DNA from: Actinomycetes bacterium
Lineage (GTDB): Bacteria; Actinomycetota; Actinomycetes; S36-B12
Assembly (NCBI GenBank): GCA_024641635.1
Contig: JAHECS010000005.1
Span: 1-59,175 of the forward strand
DNA: 59,175 bases
Direction of reading: 5' to 3'
In this document: in pieces, positions 1-10,503 of the stretch
How the letters are laid out: the number at the start of each line of letters is the position of its first letter
How positions within the stretch are numbered: the stretch's first letter is position 1
The notes under the pieces: generated by a model
What the model was told of the DNA's origin: nothing
Database searches by the model: none
Seen by the model: only the letters and a program-made list of their open reading frames with translations
Translations under genes and position numbers: made by a program

Positions 1-2
1 CC

Positions 3-728
3 CTAAGGAGCCACTCGACCGTTCTTGACGAACGCCGCGTGCGTGATCGGCATGAGCCGGGCCCACTCCTCCTCGTACCGCTCCGCCACCATCTCGATCT
101 CACGCTGGGGGTAGGAGGGGAAGTGCGATCCCTCCGCCTTGCGCCGCAACGACAGGAAGTTCATCAGCGAACGCGCGTTCAGGGTGACGTAGGCGCTCGA
201 GTAGATGGAGACGGGCAGCACCATGCGCGCAACCTCGCGCGCGATGCCGGCCTCGAGCATGCGCAGGTACGACCGGTAGGCCGTCGCACACGAGTCGCGC
301 ATCTCGGCATCGATGAGGTCGTACTGCTCGACGGAGCCTGGCAGGAACTCGTAGGCCCCCGTCTTCCCGACCTGGAGGACGGCCCGCTCGCGGTTCGGCA
401 CGTAGAAGACCGGCTCGAGCTGCCGGTACCGCCCCGACTCCTCGTTGTAGCTCGCGATCCGGTGCCGCATGTGCTCCCGCCAGACGAAGATCGGCGCTCG
501 CACGAAGAAGGTCATGGAGTTGTGCTCGAACGGGCTCCCGTGCCGTTCCCGCATGAGGTAGTTGACGAGACCTGTCGAACGCTCGGCGTCGGAATCGACG
601 TCCTCGAGCGACTGCTCCCCCGCCGTCGACACGCGCGCGGCGAAGATGACATCTGCATCGCTCGCGCTCGCGCGGACGAGCTCCACGGTCACGTCACTGC
701 GGAAGGTGATCTCCTGGTCATCGGTCAC
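3..728 (-). CDS. thyX: Flavin-dependent thymidylate synthase ThyX
   Basis: Makes dTMP from dUMP using methylenetetrahydrofolate and FAD/NADPH, replacing ThyA. The 241-residue protein carries the ThyX signature RHRxxSxNxxSxR at residues 88-100 (R88-H89-R90 ... S93, N95, S98, R100), and its length is normal for the family. The ATG start at 728 is the first in frame and fits the family N-terminus. The stop lies at the very edge of the window, so the gene is complete. It sits downstream of, and in the same direction as, the dapB cluster, though a plus-strand block (770-2874) and one further minus-strand gene lie between them. Assignment is secure on motif and length. Confidence 0.97.
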   Translation of the reverse strand: MTDDQEITFRSDVTVELVRASASDADVIFAARVSTAGEQSLEDVDSDAERSTGLVNYLMRERHGSPFEHNSMTFFVRAPIFVWREHMRHRIASYNEESGRYRQLEPVFYVPNRERAVLQVGKTGAYEFLPGSVEQYDLIDAEMRDSCATAYRSYLRMLEAGIAREVARMVLPVSIYSSAYVTLNARSLMNFLSLRRKAEGSHFPSYPQREIEMVAERYEEEWARLMPITHAAFVKNGRVAP

Positions 729-769
729 CCGGCAACCCTATCGACGCTCCGTCGGCGCCCCCGGACAGA

Positions 770-1324
770 ATGGCCGTCATGCCCGTCTCCGGAGTCCGCC
801 TCGCCCGCACGTCCGACGTCGACGGCATCGCCGACGTGAACGTGTCCTCATGGCGCCAGCGGTTCGAGGCGATCCTCCCCGGGGATGTCCTGGACGGTCT
901 CGACTCGGGAGACCTGGCCATGGTCTGGGCGAGCGGGATCCTCAACCCCCCGACCGGGGGTCATCGGCTCCTCGTCGCGGTGGACGGCGATGAGGTCGTC
1001 GGATACGCGGCGGTCGGGCCCTGCCAGGATCCCGACGCCGACGCCGCGACCGGTGAGCTGCTCGCGCTCGAGGTCCACCCCGATCGCCAGCGGCAGGGAC
1101 ACGGCTCCCGCCTCCTGGCCGCCTCGGTGGATCACGGACGGGGCGCAGGCTTCGACACGGTCGTGGCATGGTGCCCGGTGGCCGATGAACCCCGTCGCGA
1201 GTTCCTGCAGTCCGCCGGCTGGGGTCCCGACTCGGCCTTCCGCGACCTCGCCGTGGACCCCAACGCCGCGGAGCCGACCGTGGTTCGCGAGGTCCGGCTC
1301 GTCACCGGGATAGCCGATGAGTGA
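770..1324 (+). CDS. GNAT-family N-acetyltransferase
   Basis: A 184-residue single-domain acetyl-CoA-dependent acetyltransferase; substrate unknown. The acetyl-CoA binding motif A is visible as LEVHPDRQRQGHGSRLL around residues 100-116 (the R/Q-x-x-G-x-G/A loop). An alternative ATG at 779 would shorten it by three residues. It diverges from thyX with only 41 bp between starts, so the two promoters must share that gap. Its end overlaps the azlC start by 8 bp (1317-1324), so it is probably co-transcribed with azlC-azlD. Confidence 0.85.
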   Translation: MAVMPVSGVRLARTSDVDGIADVNVSSWRQRFEAILPGDVLDGLDSGDLAMVWASGILNPPTGGHRLLVAVDGDEVVGYAAVGPCQDPDADAATGELLALEVHPDRQRQGHGSRLLAASVDHGRGAGFDTVVAWCPVADEPRREFLQSAGWGPDSAFRDLAVDPNAAEPTVVREVRLVTGIADE

Positions 1325-2018
1325 CGGGGCGCAGCGAGTGGCGGTACCGGCGCCGCTCAAGCGCACGATCACGTCCAACGCCGTCGGCATCGGCGTGGCC
1401 TCGTTCGCCTACGCCCTGTCGTTCGGTGCGATCGCGGTGTCGACCGGACTCAGCGTGTGGCAGACGCAGGCCATGTCCGTCCTGATGTTCACCGGCGCAT
1501 CGCAGTTCGCCCTCGTGAGCGTGCTGGGGGCCGGCGGTGGACTGATAGCGGCCGTGCTCACTGCGTGGCTGCTGGGCGCACGAAACGGCATCTACGGCCT
1601 GAGCATGGCTCCCCTCCTGCGAGCGCGTGGCCTTCGGCGCCTGGTCGGCGCTCAGCTGACGATCGACGAGTCGACCGCGATGGCCCTGGCGAATCCGTCG
1701 CCCCCGGCCGCGGCCCGATACGCGTTCTGGAGCACCGGAGTCTCCGTCTTCGTCCTGTGGAACACGGGCACGCTGATCGGCGCCCTCGGGGCAGCGGCGA
1801 TCGGCGACCCCTCCATGCTGGGACTCGACGCTGCCATCTCCGCCGCCTTCATCGCCCTCCTGTGGCCACGGCTCGTCGACCGGACGATGTGGGCCGTCGC
1901 CCTCGCCGGCGCCGGTGTCGCTCTCGTGCTCACGCCAGTCCTGCGGCCCGGGCTCCCTGTCCTCGCCGCCGCGCTCGTCGCCGTGCTGGCCTCCGTGATG
2001 ATCGGGAGGCGGACATGA
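1317..2018 (+). CDS. azlC: AzlC-type branched-chain amino-acid exporter, large subunit
   Basis: Inner-membrane permease subunit of the AzlCD (YgaZH) type, which exports branched-chain amino acids or related compounds. The 233 residues are almost wholly hydrophobic. The N-terminal segment SFAYALSFGAIAVSTGLSVW and the following FTGASQFALVSVLGAGGG are typical of the family. It overlaps the upstream GNAT gene by 8 bp and the next gene by ATGA, so it is translationally coupled to azlD. Substrate is inferred from family only. Confidence 0.9.
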   Translation: MSDGAQRVAVPAPLKRTITSNAVGIGVASFAYALSFGAIAVSTGLSVWQTQAMSVLMFTGASQFALVSVLGAGGGLIAAVLTAWLLGARNGIYGLSMAPLLRARGLRRLVGAQLTIDESTAMALANPSPPAAARYAFWSTGVSVFVLWNTGTLIGALGAAAIGDPSMLGLDAAISAAFIALLWPRLVDRTMWAVALAGAGVALVLTPVLRPGLPVLAAALVAVLASVMIGRRT

Positions 2019-2326
2019 TGTGGGCGGCGGTTCTCGCCGGCTCGCTCGGCTGCTACGTCGCCAAGGTGGTGGGGTTCCTCCTGCCCGCGTCCGTCCTCGA
2101 GAATGCGACCGTCCGGCGGGTGTCGGGACTCATGCCCGTGGCCCTGATGGCGGCCCTCGTCGTCGTGCAGACCTTCGCCCAGGGGCAGTCCCTGGTGCTC
2201 GACGCGCGAGCGGCCGGCCTCGTGGCTGCCATCATCGCGCTCATGCTGCGCGCCCCGTTCCTCGTCGTCGTCCTCGTTGCGGCCATCACCGCCGCCGGCC
2301 TCAGAGCGCTGGGCCTGGCCGCATGA
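2015..2326 (+). CDS. azlD: AzlD-type branched-chain amino-acid exporter, small subunit
   Basis: Small membrane partner of AzlC: 103 residues with about four hydrophobic segments, starting MMWAAVLAGSLGCYVAKVVG. The start was chosen at the ATG at 2015 because it overlaps the azlC stop (ATGA), the reading frame then runs to a stop at 2326, and the resulting length matches the AzlD family. The open frame extends far upstream in antisense-like composition, but that part has no coding likeness. Its stop overlaps the next ATG (2323) in the same ATGA manner. Confidence 0.9.
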   Translation: MMWAAVLAGSLGCYVAKVVGFLLPASVLENATVRRVSGLMPVALMAALVVVQTFAQGQSLVLDARAAGLVAAIIALMLRAPFLVVVLVAAITAAGLRALGLAA

Positions 2327-2870
2327 ACGAGCCGCGCAAGCCCATCTTCGGGTTCCTCTGGCCGAAGCCCGACCCGGACGCTCCCGTCGACGCCGCCTAC
2401 CGGCAGGTCCGGCACGTGCGGATCATGCCTCGAGGACCGATCCGGATCGCCGGACTGGGGCTCGGCAGCGTGGCGGTGGTGACGGCCACCGGCACCGCGA
2501 TCCTCGCCAACGTCCAGGAGGGGCTGTCCCTGCCGGGCGTCATCGTCGCCGGCGCCTGCGCGACGATCCTGCTGCTCGTGCTGCGCGGCTGGGTGGTCGG
2601 CACCTTCGTCAACGATGACCACGTGACCATTGAGACGACCTGGCGCCGAACGGCCATCCCCTGGGACCGGGTGCGCGCCGTCACGACTGAGGCGGAGCGC
2701 GCGCCGTTCCTCGGGCTGCCGATCAGGATCGCGTCCGAGCGCACTGTCCTTCACCTCACCGACGGGACGATCGCCAGGACCCACGTGTATGCGTCCTCAC
2801 CTGACCTGTGGCTGCGGCCCGAGGCCTTCGACATGGCCCGTCTCCGACTCGAACGCTGGCAGCGGCGCGC

Positions 2871-2874
<4 letters not shown>
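2323..2874 (+). CDS. Membrane protein with bacterial PH-like domain
   Basis: A 183-residue protein with two transmembrane segments (about residues 40-62 and 68-90), followed by a soluble beta-rich C-terminal half containing 'IPWDRVRAV' and 'LHLTDG', typical of bacterial PH (DUF304-like) domains. Function unknown. Start ATG 2323 is fixed by the ATGA overlap with azlD. Its TAG stop shares the palindrome CTAG (2871-2874) with the stop of the convergent gene, so the two coding regions overlap by 4 bp with no room for a terminator between them. Confidence 0.75.
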
Positions 2875-4063
<1,189 letters not shown>

Positions 4064-4079
4064 CTACCCATCGCCACGT

Positions 4080-5390
4080 TCAGCCGATGGTGTTGAACGT
4101 CGTCGTCTCGTCGAACGGACCGATCACGGCGAGCGTGGTCGGGGCCGACAGCAGGTCGTGCGCGACGTCGCGGATGTCGTCCGCGGTCACGGCATCCACC
4201 CGTCCCAGCAGGTCGTCGATGCTGAGCAGCGGATCCGCGTGCAGCTCGCTCTTGGCGATGCGGGTCATCCGGGCGCCGGTGTCCTCCTGGCCGAGCACGG
4301 TCGCCCCGCGAACCTGCCCCTTCCCCCGCACGATCTCCTCGTTCGAGAGCCCGGCGTCCGCGACGCGCTGCATCTCGGTGAGGCAGACGTCGAGCACGGT
4401 GTCGACCTTGCCGGGCAGGCAGCCCACGTACACCCCGAAGACCCCGTCGTCGGAGTAGCCCTGCGCGTAGGAGTAGACCGAGTACGCGAGTCCCCGCTTC
4501 TCACGGATCTCCTGGAACAGACGGCTGCTCATCCCGCCGCCCAGCGCTGTGGACAGCACGGAGAGGGCGTAGCGACGACCGTCCGCGCGGGTGATGCCGG
4601 GAACTCCCAGGACGAGGTGGGCCTGCTCGGTCGGCCGCTTCGTCACCCGGACACCGGCGGTGTGCCGCCCCGGACGACGGGCTGGACGGGGCTGAGCGAC
4701 CTCTGCGGTCGGGTCCAGCACTGGCGCGAAGGCCGCACGCACCTGCCGCACGACCGTGTCGTGGTCGAGGTTCCCGGCCGCGGCGACGACCATCTTCTCC
4801 GGCCGGTACTTGGTGCGGTAGAACGAGTTGATCGACCGCCGCGAGATCCCCGAGATGGTCTCGATCGTGCCCAGCACGGGCCGCCCGAGGGGGGTGTCAC
4901 CGAACATCACCGACGCGAAGTCCTCATGGACGGCGTCGGTGGGGTCATCCTCGTGCATGGCGATCTCCTCGAGGATCACGCCACGTTCCTGCTCAACGTC
5001 CTCCGTGCGGATCAGTGCGTCCGTGACCACGTCGCAGACGACGTCGATCGCCAGCGGCAGGTCCTCGTCCAGCACCCGCGCGTAGTAGCAGGTGTACTCC
5101 TTCGTGGTGAAGGCGTTGAGGTCACCGCCGCAGGCCTCGATGGACGCCGAGATGTCCATCGCGGATCGGCGGCTCGTGCCCTTGAACAGCAGGTGCTCCA
5201 GGTAGTGCGCGGACCCCATCTGACTTCCGGTCTCGTCGCGGGAGCCCACGTTCACCCACACCCCGAACGCCACCGAACGGACCCCCGGCACCTGCTCGGT
5301 GATCACGCGCAGGCCGCCCGGGAGGGTGGTGCGGCGGACGAGTCCGCCGTCACCCTCCCGCAGCAGCGTGCGGGTCTGCGCCTTAGGCAT
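4080..5390 (-). CDS. M16-family zinc metallopeptidase
   Basis: 436 residues, the length of bacterial processing-peptidase-like (PqqL/YmxG-type) M16B proteins. The inverted zinc motif HxxEH is at residues 62-66 ([12 protein letters not shown]), with the expected downstream acidic ligand region ([17 protein letters not shown]). A second, inactive-type M16 half follows. The gene overlaps the end of pnp by 8 bp (5383-5390), a coupling seen widely in actinomycetes. Substrate is unknown; candidates are peptides or misfolded exported proteins. Confidence 0.92.
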   Translation of the reverse strand: MPKAQTRTLLREGDGGLVRRTTLPGGLRVITEQVPGVRSVAFGVWVNVGSRDETGSQMGSAHYLEHLLFKGTSRRSAMDISASIEACGGDLNAFTTKEYTCYYARVLDEDLPLAIDVVCDVVTDALIRTEDVEQERGVILEEIAMHEDDPTDAVHEDFASVMFGDTPLGRPVLGTIETISGISRRSINSFYRTKYRPEKMVVAAAGNLDHDTVVRQVRAAFAPVLDPTAEVAQPRPARRPGRHTAGVRVTKRPTEQAHLVLGVPGITRADGRRYALSVLSTALGGGMSSRLFQEIREKRGLAYSVYSYAQGYSDDGVFGVYVGCLPGKVDTVLDVCLTEMQRVADAGLSNEEIVRGKGQVRGATVLGQEDTGARMTRIAKSELHADPLLSIDDLLGRVDAVTADDIRDVAHDLLSAPTTLAVIGPFDETTTFNTIG

Positions 5391-7584
5391 CAGTCGAAGC
5401 AGCGTCGCCCTCGAGGACCGGGGCCAGCGACAGCTTGCCCCGCGAGTCGATCTCCTTGATCTCCACCTTCACCTTGGTGCCCACCGGAAGGACATCGTCG
5501 ACGTTCTCGACGCGCTTGCCGCCCGCGAGCTTCTTGATCTCCGACACGTGCAGGAGACCGTCCTTGCCCGGCATGAGCGAGACGAACGCCCCGAAGGTCG
5601 TCGTCTTGACGACCGTTCCCAGGTACCGCTCGCCGACCTCCGGCATCGTCGGGTTGGCGATGTTGTTGATCGCCGTCCGGGCCGCCTCTGCAGACTCGCC
5701 GTTCGTCGCACCGATGTAGATGGTGCCGTCGTCCTGGATCGTGATGTCGGCGCCCGTCTCCTCCTGGATCTGGTTGATGATCTTGCCCTTCGGCCCGATC
5801 ACCTCGCCGATCTTGTCCACGGGGATCTGGATCGCGATGACACGGGGTGCCGTCGGAGCCATCTCGTCAGGCGCGTCGATGGCCTCGTTCATGACATCGA
5901 GGATCGTCATCCGGGCATCGCGTGCCTGCTGCAGGGCGGCACCGAGCACGGAGGCTGGGATGCCGTCGAGCTTGGTGTCGAGCTGGAGTGCCGTCACGAA
6001 GTCCTTCGTGCCCGCGACCTTGAAGTCCATGTCGCCGAAGGCATCCTCGGCGCCGAGGATGTCGGTGATGGCGACGTACTCGGTCTGGCCGTCGATCTCG
6101 CCCGAGATCAGGCCCATGGCGATGCCCGCCACCGGTGCCCGAAGGGGCACGCCGGCGTTCAGCAGTGACATGGTCGAGGCACAGACCGAGCCCATCGAGG
6201 TGGAGCCGTTGGACCCGAGGGCCTCCGACACCTGACGGATGGCGTACGGGAACTCCTCCTTGGTCGGCAGGACAGGAAGGAGGGCGCGCTCGGCGAGGGC
6301 ACCGTGACCGATCTCGCGCCGCTTGGGCGAGCCCACGCGACCCGTCTCGCCCGTGGAGTAGGGCGGGAAGTTGTAGTTGTGCATGTAGCGCTTGCGGCTC
6401 TCCGGGTTCAGCGTGTCGAGCTGCTGCTCCATCCGGAGCATGTTGAGGGTCGTGACCCCGAGGATCTGGGTCTCGCCCCGCTCGAAGAGCGCCGAGCCGT
6501 GCACCCGAGGAAGCACCTCGACCTCCGCGGAGAGGGTCCGGATGTCGGTGAGCCCGCGACCGTCGATGCGGACCTTGTCACGCAGGACGCGCTCGCGCAC
6601 GACCTTCTTGGTCACCGAGCGAAGCGCCGCCGAGATCTCCTTCTCGCGGCCCTCGAACTCGACCCCCGCCTCGGCCACGACGACCTTCTTGATGTCGTCG
6701 AGGCGTGCCTCGCGCTCGGCCTTGCTGACGATCTGCATCGCCTCGCGGATGTCGGCGACGGTGAGGCGCTCGACCGCGTCGTACACGTCGTCCTGGTAGT
6801 CGAGGAAGACCGGGAAGTCCGCCGTCGGCTTGGCCGCGGCAGCGGCGAGCTCCTGCTGGGTCTCGCAGAGCACCTTGATGAAGGGCTTGGCCGCGTCGAG
6901 GCCAGCGGCCACGACCTCCTCGGTGGGAGCAGTCGCACCACCGGCGATGAGCTCGATCGTGCGGTCGGTGGCCTCGGCCTCGACCATCATGATGGCCACG
7001 TCGTCACCGGCGATGCGGCCGGCAACCACCATGTCGAACACGGCCTCGGTGAGCTGCTCATGCGTCGGGAACGCCACCCACTGGCCCCGGATGAGGGCGA
7101 CGCGGACGCCGCCGATCGGACCGCTGAACGGAAGGCCGGAGATCTGCGTGGACGCGGACGCCGCGTTGATCGCGACGACGTCGTACAGGTCGTTCGGGTT
7201 GAGGGCCATCACCGTGATGACGACCTGGACCTCGTTGCGCAGGCCCTTGACGAACGTGGGGCGAAGCGGGCGGTCGATGAGGCGGCAGGTCAGGATCGCG
7301 TCCTCGGAGGGCCGACCCTCGCGGCGGAAGAAGGAGCCGGGAATGCGGCCCACGGAGTACATGCGCTCCTCGACGTCGACCGTGAGCGGGAAGAAGTCGA
7401 ACTGCTCCTTCGGCGACTTGCCCGCCGTCGTGGCGGACAGCAGCATCGTCTCGTCGTCGAGGTACACGGCAACGGATCCTGCGGCCTGACGGGCCAGGCG
7501 GCCGGTTTCGAACCTGATCGTGCGAGTGCCGAACGAGCCGTTGTCGATAACGGCGTCGGCGGTAGAGATCTGGGAACCCTCCAC
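5383..7584 (-). CDS. pnp: Polyribonucleotide nucleotidyltransferase (PNPase)
   Basis: Phosphorolytic 3'-5' exoribonuclease of the RNA decay machinery; in actinomycetes it also serves as RNA 3'-polymerase. 733 residues with two RNase PH-like cores separated by a helical domain. These are followed by a KH domain ([15 protein letters not shown], about residue 610) and a C-terminal S1 domain ([28 protein letters not shown]). The length matches actinobacterial PNPases. It lies 202 bp downstream of rpsO, in the classical rpsO-pnp order, with a hairpin in the gap. Confidence 0.98.
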   Translation of the reverse strand: MEGSQISTADAVIDNGSFGTRTIRFETGRLARQAAGSVAVYLDDETMLLSATTAGKSPKEQFDFFPLTVDVEERMYSVGRIPGSFFRREGRPSEDAILTCRLIDRPLRPTFVKGLRNEVQVVITVMALNPNDLYDVVAINAASASTQISGLPFSGPIGGVRVALIRGQWVAFPTHEQLTEAVFDMVVAGRIAGDDVAIMMVEAEATDRTIELIAGGATAPTEEVVAAGLDAAKPFIKVLCETQQELAAAAAKPTADFPVFLDYQDDVYDAVERLTVADIREAMQIVSKAEREARLDDIKKVVVAEAGVEFEGREKEISAALRSVTKKVVRERVLRDKVRIDGRGLTDIRTLSAEVEVLPRVHGSALFERGETQILGVTTLNMLRMEQQLDTLNPESRKRYMHNYNFPPYSTGETGRVGSPKRREIGHGALAERALLPVLPTKEEFPYAIRQVSEALGSNGSTSMGSVCASTMSLLNAGVPLRAPVAGIAMGLISGEIDGQTEYVAITDILGAEDAFGDMDFKVAGTKDFVTALQLDTKLDGIPASVLGAALQQARDARMTILDVMNEAIDAPDEMAPTAPRVIAIQIPVDKIGEVIGPKGKIINQIQEETGADITIQDDGTIYIGATNGESAEAARTAINNIANPTMPEVGERYLGTVVKTTTFGAFVSLMPGKDGLLHVSEIKKLAGGKRVENVDDVLPVGTKVKVEIKEIDSRGKLSLAPVLEGDAASTDA

Positions 7585-7750
7585 GGGTGCCTCCTGTTTC
7601 TGTGACAGGGGCGCACACGCTGGCTGCCGGTGGCGGTCTTCGATCGAGGCCCACGGGCGCTGACGTGCTCCCGGAGGTCACTACCGAGGACCGACGAGCG
7701 GCGCTGGTGCAGCGCCCCGGATTCTTGGTGTGGTGTATTCGGTTGTACGC

Positions 7751-7779
7751 GAACGGGCCCCCACGAAGGAGGCCCGTTC
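7751..7779 (-). terminator. Hairpin between rpsO and pnp
   Basis: A perfect 9-bp inverted repeat (GAACGGGCC / GGCCCGTTC) with an 11-nt loop lies 7 bp downstream of the rpsO stop on the minus strand. No U-run follows, as is usual in high-GC actinomycetes. It could be a rho-independent terminator or a processing site that separates rpsO from pnp. In enteric bacteria the rpsO-pnp gap also holds the RNase III site that controls pnp; that role here is inference. Confidence 0.7.
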
Positions 7780-7786
7780 ACGGAGA

Positions 7787-8056
7787 CTAGCGGCGGATAC
7801 CGAGCTTCTCGATGATGGCGCGGTACCGGGCGATGTCGGTCTTCACCAGGTACTGGAGGAGACGACGACGCTGGCCGACCAGGATCAGCAGGCCGCGCCG
7901 GCTGTGATGGTCGTGCTTGTGTTCCTTGAGATGCTCCGTCAGGTCCTGGATGCGACGCGTCAGCATCGCAATCTGGACCTCGGGGCTGCCGGTGTCACCG
8001 GGCTTGGTGCCGTACTCGGCGATGATCTCCTGCTTGGTGGCGCTGTCGAGCGACAT
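7787..8056 (-). CDS. rpsO: 30S ribosomal protein S15
   Basis: 89-residue S15 that binds 16S rRNA and helps nucleate the central domain of the small subunit. The sequence shows the family core ([17 protein letters not shown], then HHSRRGLL and RRLLQYL). The start was placed at the ATG at 8056 (MSLDSATKQ), which gives the standard S15 length and has an AAAGGG ribosome binding site just upstream. A longer in-frame start at 8101 would add 15 residues that no S15 has. Flanked by a leader hairpin and a 3' hairpin. Confidence 0.97.
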   Translation of the reverse strand: MSLDSATKQEIIAEYGTKPGDTGSPEVQIAMLTRRIQDLTEHLKEHKHDHHSRRGLLILVGQRRRLLQYLVKTDIARYRAIIEKLGIRR

Positions 8057-8072
8057 GCATGACCCTTTCAGA

Positions 8073-8088
8073 CGTCCCTGTCGGGACG
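8073..8088 (-). promoter_or_regulatory. Stem-loop in the rpsO 5' leader
   Basis: A 6-bp perfect stem (CGTCCC / GGGACG) with a 4-nt loop lies just upstream of the rpsO ribosome binding site. On the mRNA the stem ends about 9 nt before the AAAGGG. S15 represses its own translation through leader structures in several bacteria, so this small stem is a candidate regulatory element; the role is inference from position only. Confidence 0.35.
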
Positions 8089-8159
8089 GTTGAGATGACA
8101 CGAATCGCAGCGCCTCGGTTGCCCGTCAGCCCCACGACCGTCTGTACCCCCGCAGGATA

Positions 8160-9116
8160 TCAGCCCCTGGAGGCGTCCCCGACCACGCCGACGGCCGCAA
8201 GCGCCCGCCGAGCCTCCTCGACGTCGACGCCCATCCGGGCGACGAGCTCCCCGACGTCCGCGAACCGCCTCTGCCCGCGGATCCGGGCGACGAACGACAC
8301 GCCGATCTCGTGGTCATACAGTTCGAGGTCGTCTCGTCCTATCGCGTACGCCTCCACTCGCCTCTCCCGCCCATCGAACTGGGGGTTCGTGCCGACGGAC
8401 ACAGCCGCGGGGAGCACCTCGAGCCCTGTCGCGAGCCACCCCGCGTAGACACCGTCCGCGGGCACGGTCGGATCGCCACGCCACGCCAGGTTCGCGGTGG
8501 GGAATCCGAGCTCACGACCCCGGTGGTCGCCGTGGACGACGGTGCCATCCAGCCGGTAGGGGCGGCCCAGGGCCTTCGCTGCCGCCTCGACGTCGCCCGC
8601 CTCGAGGAGCCGACGGGCCTGCGACGACGACCAGCGGTGCTCGCCGTCCCCCACCAGGGGCGCTGCCAGGGCGCGGAAGCCGTGCCGTGCTCCCTCATGC
8701 TCGAGCGTCTCGAAGGTGCCTGCCGCCCGGTGCCCGAAGCGGAAGTCCTGGCCCACGACGACGGCACGCACGTGCAGCCGGTCGACGAGGATGCGGTGGA
8801 TGAACTCCTGCGGCTCCATCGCTGCCGTGACCTCGTCGAACTCCAGCACCTCGACGGCGTCGGCGCCGGCCATCTTCAGGAGGTCGATGCGGTGCGCGAG
8901 AGTGGCAAGTGACGACGGCGCCCGCCGCGGCCCGACGACCGCCATGGGATGCGGGTCGAAGGTCATCGCCACGAGCGGGACGCCGATCTCGTCGGCCTGG
9001 CCCCGGGCCAGGGCGAGCAGTGACTGATGACCCCGGTGGACCCCGTCGAACACCCCGATGCAGACCACGCAGCCACGCTGGTCCGCATGGACGTGGGGCG
9101 TGCTGACCTTCTCCAT
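8160..9116 (-). CDS. ribF: Bifunctional riboflavin kinase / FAD synthetase
   Basis: Converts riboflavin to FMN and then FAD. The 318-residue protein has an N-terminal nucleotidyltransferase domain (FDGVHRGHQSLL, with the HxGH-like motif at about residues 24-30, and the later QARRLLEAGD region). The C-terminal flavokinase domain has GRELGFPTANL (PTAN motif) and the downstream catalytic glutamate region ERRVEAY. It sits 5 bp after truB. FAD supply matters in this window because several flavoenzymes are encoded nearby, although the placement next to truB is simply the conserved actinobacterial order. Confidence 0.96.
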   Translation of the reverse strand: MEKVSTPHVHADQRGCVVCIGVFDGVHRGHQSLLALARGQADEIGVPLVAMTFDPHPMAVVGPRRAPSSLATLAHRIDLLKMAGADAVEVLEFDEVTAAMEPQEFIHRILVDRLHVRAVVVGQDFRFGHRAAGTFETLEHEGARHGFRALAAPLVGDGEHRWSSSQARRLLEAGDVEAAAKALGRPYRLDGTVVHGDHRGRELGFPTANLAWRGDPTVPADGVYAGWLATGLEVLPAAVSVGTNPQFDGRERRVEAYAIGRDDLELYDHEIGVSFVARIRGQRRFADVGELVARMGVDVEEARRALAAVGVVGDASRG

Positions 9117-9121
9117 CGCGG

Positions 9122-10018
9122 TCAGAGCCTAGGGGTCACGAACACAGCGAGGTACCGAGCCAGACCATCCTCATCCTGCGCGAGGGCAAGGAAGTCCCCC
9201 GCCGCGTCGAGAACGGCGACAGGTGCCGGCGGGCCCGCCGGTCCGGCCCAGGGGATCCGGCGGCCGTTCGTGACCGCGCTGGCCTCCTCGTCCGAGGCGA
9301 GCCGCCACACCGGGAACGATGTCGCGGCAACGTCTGACATCGGGACGATCGCCGACTCATCCACCTCTTCCGGGTTCACCGCCTGGTCTATCCCGAAGGT
9401 TCCGACGCGAGTGCGCCGCAGTGCCGTCAGGTGCCCGCCGACGCCCAGCGCGGCCCCCACATCACGAGCGATGGCACGAACGTACGTGCCGGTGCTGCAC
9501 TCGACGTCGAGGTCGACGTCGATACCGCTTCCGGACCGGCGGACGTCGATCACGTCCATCCGGGTGATCTCGACCTGGCGCGGTTCGAGCTCGACGTCCT
9601 CGCCGGCGCGCACCCGGTCGTAGGCCCGGCGGCCGGCAACCTTCACGGCACTCACGGCACTCGGGCGCTGCGCAATGCGGCCCACGAGTGCCGCCAGGGC
9701 GGCGCTGACCTCGTCGTCCGTGACCGCTGCGAGGACCCCGGGATCAGCCGACGAGACATGCTCGCCCTCCGCATCGTCGGTCACCGTGGTGGAGCCGAGC
9801 CGCATGGTCGCCAGGTAGCGCTTGTCGCGCAATGCGAGGTGGCCGAGAAGCCGCGTGGCACGCTCCACGCCGATCACCAGGACGCCCGTCGCCATCGGGT
9901 CGAGCGTCCCAGCGTGACCGACCTTCCGGGTGCCCAGCGCCCGACGGACGCGACCGACGACGTCGTGCGACGTCATCCCCCCGGGCTTGTCGACGACGAC
10001 GATGCCGGAGGCAGTCAC
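9122..10018 (-). CDS. truB: tRNA pseudouridine-55 synthase
   Basis: Forms pseudouridine 55 in the T-arm of tRNAs. The 298-residue protein carries the catalytic motif HAGTLDPMATG at residues 35-45, with nucleophile D40, plus the conserved KRY (DKRYLATMRLG) and the C-terminal RTRVGTFGID segment. The start overlaps the rbfA end by 4 bp (10015-10018), showing translational coupling within the nusA-infB operon. Confidence 0.97.
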   Translation of the reverse strand: MTASGIVVVDKPGGMTSHDVVGRVRRALGTRKVGHAGTLDPMATGVLVIGVERATRLLGHLALRDKRYLATMRLGSTTVTDDAEGEHVSSADPGVLAAVTDDEVSAALAALVGRIAQRPSAVSAVKVAGRRAYDRVRAGEDVELEPRQVEITRMDVIDVRRSGSGIDVDLDVECSTGTYVRAIARDVGAALGVGGHLTALRRTRVGTFGIDQAVNPEEVDESAIVPMSDVAATSFPVWRLASDEEASAVTNGRRIPWAGPAGPPAPVAVLDAAGDFLALAQDEDGLARYLAVFVTPRL

Positions 10019-10476
10019 CCGCCGCCCGTGGCGACCGGATCGTCGCCCGTGTCGACGAGCTCGGGATGCCGGTAGGGATCGGCGTCCCCGGCGTAGGTGG
10101 CCGACGCGGCCTGCTCGTGCACCGCCGCGTCAGCCTCCGCAGCCAGCTTGAGCAGGTCCTCGAGATGGGCCGCCGTCTCAGGGATGGCGTCGAGGATGAA
10201 CTCGAGCGTCGGGGTGAACTTCACTCCGGTCTGCTTGCCCACCTCGCTGCGGAGCACCCCCTTGGCGGACTCCAGGGCGGCCGCGGTCGACTGCCGAGCC
10301 TCGTCGTCTCCGTAGACCGTGTAGAACACCGATGCCTCACGGATGTCCGGGGTCACGCGCACGTCGGTGACCGTGACGAAGCCGAGCCGCGGATCCTTGA
10401 TCCGCTTCTCGAGAGTCTCCGCCACGATCACCTTCACGCGATCGGCCATCCGTCGCTGTCGTGCTTCGCTCGTCAT
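10015..10476 (-). CDS. rbfA: Ribosome-binding factor A
   Basis: Late 30S maturation factor that binds the 16S rRNA 5' region. 153 residues with a KH-type fold. The conserved opening RQRRMADRVKVIVAETLEKR and the downstream LRSEVGKQTGVKFTPTLEFI are clear family markers. The C-terminal 30-40 residues are an acidic, low-complexity extension common in actinomycetes. It lies 27 bp downstream of infB and overlaps truB by 4 bp. Confidence 0.97.
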   Translation of the reverse strand: MTSEARQRRMADRVKVIVAETLEKRIKDPRLGFVTVTDVRVTPDIREASVFYTVYGDDEARQSTAAALESAKGVLRSEVGKQTGVKFTPTLEFILDAIPETAAHLEDLLKLAAEADAAVHEQAASATYAGDADPYRHPELVDTGDDPVATGGG

Positions 10477-10503
10477 GTCGCGTCCTGTGCTTCTCGATGC
10501 CGA

